Assembly: GCF_030732845.1 (NCBI RefSeq)
Contig: NZ_JASHKA010000005.1
Coordinates: forward strand, 1 to 64,000
Direction of reading: 5' to 3'
Origin: Roseibium sp. MMSF_3544
GTDB lineage: Bacteria; Pseudomonadota; Alphaproteobacteria; Rhizobiales; Stappiaceae
DNA length: 64,000 nt
Under the pieces are notes generated by a model. It was not told where the DNA came from, made no database searches, and was given only the letters and a program-made list of their open reading frames with translations. A program made the translations under genes and the position numbers. Shown here piece after piece: positions 61,780-64,000 of the stretch (position 1 is its first letter; each line of letters starts with the position of its first letter).

Positions 61780-63168
61780 ATGAGGGCAGATCAGACGGAT
61801 GGACCGCATCTATCGGACCAGGTGAAATCTGATCTGAGGCGAGTAGGTCTATTGCTGCCAAGCACGCATCCTCAATCATCCGACGTCGAGCAAGTGCATG
61901 GCGATCTGGGTTTGTTTTTGCCGCTGCTTGCTCGATATGATGTGCGCTTGGTGCCTTTCGCGAGAAAGGGCTGCCCGATCCGTTTTTGCACGGCTATTCT
62001 GAAGCAGCAGCGTGGTGAGAGCCGTGCCGAATTGAGCTTGCCGAAACCTATTCCAGCAGGCGGGCAAGGCAACACGTTAGTTGTTGCAGCTCTTGGTTGT
62101 TTGGGGGAACTAGCTGAGCGATTGAGTCTTTGTTCGCTTGGGCAGGACGATCCGCGGGGTAAGGCTCGTGAGGGCCTGCTACCAGAAGTAGAAATTGCAA
62201 AGGTCTTCGGCTTAAGTGAAACTCCTTTAGGAAACTCTGATGCACATGTTGGGCCAGTTGGCGGCAAATCTGCTAAGGGCGAGGCCAGTTGGCGGGAAGT
62301 GCCAGAAAATCTGGTTGATTTGACGCTGCTCGGAGGAGGGGGCAAGGCTCAATTTCCGAGCACTGGTGTTCTGTTCGGCGATCTTGGAGGTATTGCCAAT
62401 AAGAAGGCCGGATTTGCCTCCACGGTCGGCTGCGCAGTTTGGAGCGATCGCGACGGCGCAAGAAGCCGGGCGCTATTGGAATTGGTTGAGCGGGATGCCG
62501 TAGCGCAAGCCTGGTACAACCGCCTGGGGATAACTCGACTGAATCAGGATCAAGTTAGGTCGATTTTGCCGGATTTGCTCGTCGAATTTTTGGAGCAGGA
62601 GTCTCGTCAATGGACACTCTGCAGGGTTGATACGGACCTTTGTGCTCATGCAATGATTGCGGTCTCCTGCGAGGCCGACGGAAAAAATGCGGCATTTGGC
62701 TCGGCGGCAGGTTGGACGATGACCGAAGCCGCCAATGCTGCTCTCCGGGAAATGCTTCAATCGGAAAATGCGCTTCAGTTAATGGCAAGGGCATATCCCG
62801 AGCACGACGGAAAACCCTCCAAACGACTGACGCCTCCGAGACAGCTCGTCTACGCGCGGCAAAAATCCATTCTTGATGACTTGCCGTTTGCTTGGAACGG
62901 CCCTTTTTGTGACGAGCAACTGGATAGTACCAGATTTACTTACGAAGATCTTGTGCAAAGCTGCTTGGAACAGGGCCTTGAAATCTGGGAGTTCGACGCA
63001 ACACGGCCCGATCTGAATATTCCATGCATAAAGCTGCTGTCCAAGGATCTATGCAGTTGGGAGCCCAGGTTTGGCAAACGAAGACTGTTTGAGGGAGTTG
63101 TTGAGCGCGGATTGCGGGCCCAGCCTGCTACAGAGGCTGAATTCGCACGCCGGCCATTCCCATTTTGA
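61780..63168 (+). CDS. YcaO-domain cyclodehydratase-like protein
   Basis: YcaO proteins use ATP to activate peptide backbone amides, forming azolines or thioamides in RiPPs. This one has 462 residues. ATP-binding motifs are visible: GCLGELAERLS (Glu110, Glu113, Arg114), ALLELVERDAV (Glu234, Glu237, Arg238, Asp239) and LREMLQSEN (Glu324, Gln327). TVGCAVWSDRDGARSRALLE is the family core. The protein ends Pro-Phe-Pro-Phe, like the Pro-rich C-terminus important in azoline-forming YcaOs. There is no fused E1-like domain, and no E1/ocin-ThiF or flavin dehydrogenase gene is visible in the window. ATG 61780 follows AAGGAAG. It stands opposite the two NHLP-like genes and is followed by a strong terminator. 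Confidence 0.92.
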   Translation: MRADQTDGPHLSDQVKSDLRRVGLLLPSTHPQSSDVEQVHGDLGLFLPLLARYDVRLVPFARKGCPIRFCTAILKQQRGESRAELSLPKPIPAGGQGNTLVVAALGCLGELAERLSLCSLGQDDPRGKAREGLLPEVEIAKVFGLSETPLGNSDAHVGPVGGKSAKGEASWREVPENLVDLTLLGGGGKAQFPSTGVLFGDLGGIANKKAGFASTVGCAVWSDRDGARSRALLELVERDAVAQAWYNRLGITRLNQDQVRSILPDLLVEFLEQESRQWTLCRVDTDLCAHAMIAVSCEADGKNAAFGSAAGWTMTEAANAALREMLQSENALQLMARAYPEHDGKPSKRLTPPRQLVYARQKSILDDLPFAWNGPFCDEQLDSTRFTYEDLVQSCLEQGLEIWEFDATRPDLNIPCIKLLSKDLCSWEPRFGKRRLFEGVVERGLRAQPATEAEFARRPFPF

Positions 63169-63295
63169 GGCCGTCGTAGAAGAAGCAATTGACAGGGTGC
63201 AGGCCTGGCAGTAGAAAAACCTGACTCTCGAACTCAGCTTTTTTTGAGGCGAGTGTCCGGGCGATAACTGGGTCGTCCGATCTCTGGAAGAAACT

Positions 63296-63321
63296 GGGCG
63301 GGGACAAACCCGCCCTTTTTT
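63296..63321 (+). terminator. intrinsic terminator after ycaO
   Basis: GGGCGGG (63296-63302) pairs with CCCGCCC (63309-63315) around GACAAA, followed by six T. It also touches the stop of the convergent CAP gene. Confidence 0.92.
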
Positions 63322-63871
63322 ATTGCGGCGCCGGACGACCATCCGACACGGGTCTAGAAAGCGTCATGACCCAGAAATTGCGCCACTTGCCGTCGTTGCG
63401 GTTTGTCCTGGCGATGCCAACCCTTGTGACATAGGGATTAAGCAGATTTTTGTTGTGACCTGCTGATCCTTGCCAACCCCGGAAGGCGGCTGGGAGATCC
63501 GCATACCCCGCCCCAAGATTTTCCGCGCCTGCATAGTTTGCGTAGCCGGCCTTGTCGAGCCTCTGTGACAGGCCAAAGGCACTGTGTGCCCATGTGTCCA
63601 TACTGTCCCGCTCGGCGATATGCCGTGCCATGTTTTGTGAAACGCCATCGAGCGCAGCGTCATGTCGAAGAGCGGGAAGTCCGTTTTCTTGTCTGTAGGC
63701 ATTGATCAGCGACAGCATTTGAGAGGTGTTGACGGGCTGATCTGTCAGGACGGTCGTGTCTTCCAGATCGCTTCCACCCGGCAGAACTCCGCATGCCGTA
63801 ATAGCAAAGCAGGTAATGACTACAAACAAAAAACGCGTCGATAGAGTGCGCATGGCGGCAAGTTGGTTCAC
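63320..63871 (-). CDS. CAP-domain (SCP-like) lipoprotein
   Basis: A 183-residue protein with a lipoprotein signal peptide (hydrophobic core then ITAC, lipid Cys near residue 27). The CAP domain at about 48-175 has the expected elements: LSLINAYRQENGLPALRHD, the His and Glu pair in WAHSAFG and GAENLGAG, and SAGHNKNLLNP. CAP proteins in bacteria are secreted and of mostly unknown role. GTG 63871 overlaps the stop of the upstream gene (ATGTGA); ATG 63853 is an alternative start. Confidence 0.88.
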   Translation of the reverse strand: MNQLAAMRTLSTRFLFVVITCFAITACGVLPGGSDLEDTTVLTDQPVNTSQMLSLINAYRQENGLPALRHDAALDGVSQNMARHIAERDSMDTWAHSAFGLSQRLDKAGYANYAGAENLGAGYADLPAAFRGWQGSAGHNKNLLNPYVTRVGIARTNRNDGKWRNFWVMTLSRPVSDGRPAPQ

Positions 63872-64000
63872 ATCTCGTCTCCGGGCCAGGTGACGCCTTC
63901 GTCGGCAAAGAAATGGTACGGGCCCGGGAAATTCTCAACATAGGCCATGTGCGTTACGATTCCGGTCTTTTCCGTATGGTAATGCAGGAAGTATGCGGCC
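63868..64000 (-). CDS. 3' end of a leftward gene cut by the window edge
   Basis: The minus strand is open from the edge to TGA at 63870-63868. The visible 43 or so residues read in part YFLHYHTEKTGIVTHMAYVE and end WPGDEM. Its last codon overlaps the CAP gene start, so the two are coupled. I cannot name the family from this fragment. Confidence 0.6.
   Translation of the reverse strand, partial: AAYFLHYHTEKTGIVTHMAYVENFPGPYHFFADEGVTWPGDEM

Overview
The window reads as chromosomal DNA of a marine-type alphaproteobacterium, probably Hyphomicrobiales and plausibly the Roseibium/Labrenzia group. This is inferred from the double cold-shock-domain protein, a mitochondrial-type NDUFS4-like complex I subunit, tripartite tricarboxylate (TctABC) transport, and the style of the type VI genes. 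No 16S or other marker gene is present, so the name is a guess.

Region 1 (1-39704) is one large type VI secretion system (T6SS) locus. A leftward arm carries an OmpA-like protein, tssA, tssB, tssC, hcp, tssE, tssF, tssG and clpV/tssH. A rightward arm carries vgrG, a 196-residue unknown, the FHA protein tagH, tssK, a TssL-OmpA fusion, tssM, tagF, the phosphatase pppA and the kinase ppkA. No TssJ lipoprotein and no PAAR gene is recognisable. At 33.6-38.1 kb the locus continues into a Ton-like motor: two ExbD-like proteins, one ExbB-like protein and a TonB-like spanning protein. The C-terminal domain of the TonB-like protein is visibly homologous to the periplasmic domain of PpkA. Two secreted caspase-like proteins lie at the two ends. 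The left end also has a FecR-like periplasmic protein, a CHASE2 adenylate cyclase and an M23 peptidase. Together these suggest a T6SS whose firing is tied to envelope sensing (PpkA, CHASE2) and possibly to proton-motive force.

Region 2 (39.7-46.9 kb) is ordinary chromosome. It holds three tRNA genes (Glu, Pro, Arg), glyoxalase I, a sirtuin, a double cold-shock protein, a DUF192 protein, a degenerate HAD-like protein, a Cds1-like PLP enzyme and an NDUFS4-like subunit.

Region 3 (46.9-57.5 kb) is a catabolic island. A leftward operon (tctC, tctB, tctA, class III CoA-transferase, CitE-like lyase, ThDP enzyme) has a divergent LysR gene. Next to it are an atypical SDR, a periplasmic beta-propeller protein and a second LysR gene.

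Region 4 (57.5-64 kb) starts with about 950 bases without a confident gene. It then holds a compact RiPP-like locus: a BTAD-type regulator, two small proteins resembling nitrile-hydratase-like leader peptides, and a YcaO protein ending in Pro-Phe-Pro-Phe. A CAP-domain lipoprotein and the end of another gene follow. The two signals most worth following are the Ton-like/PpkA module inside the T6SS locus and this small YcaO cluster.
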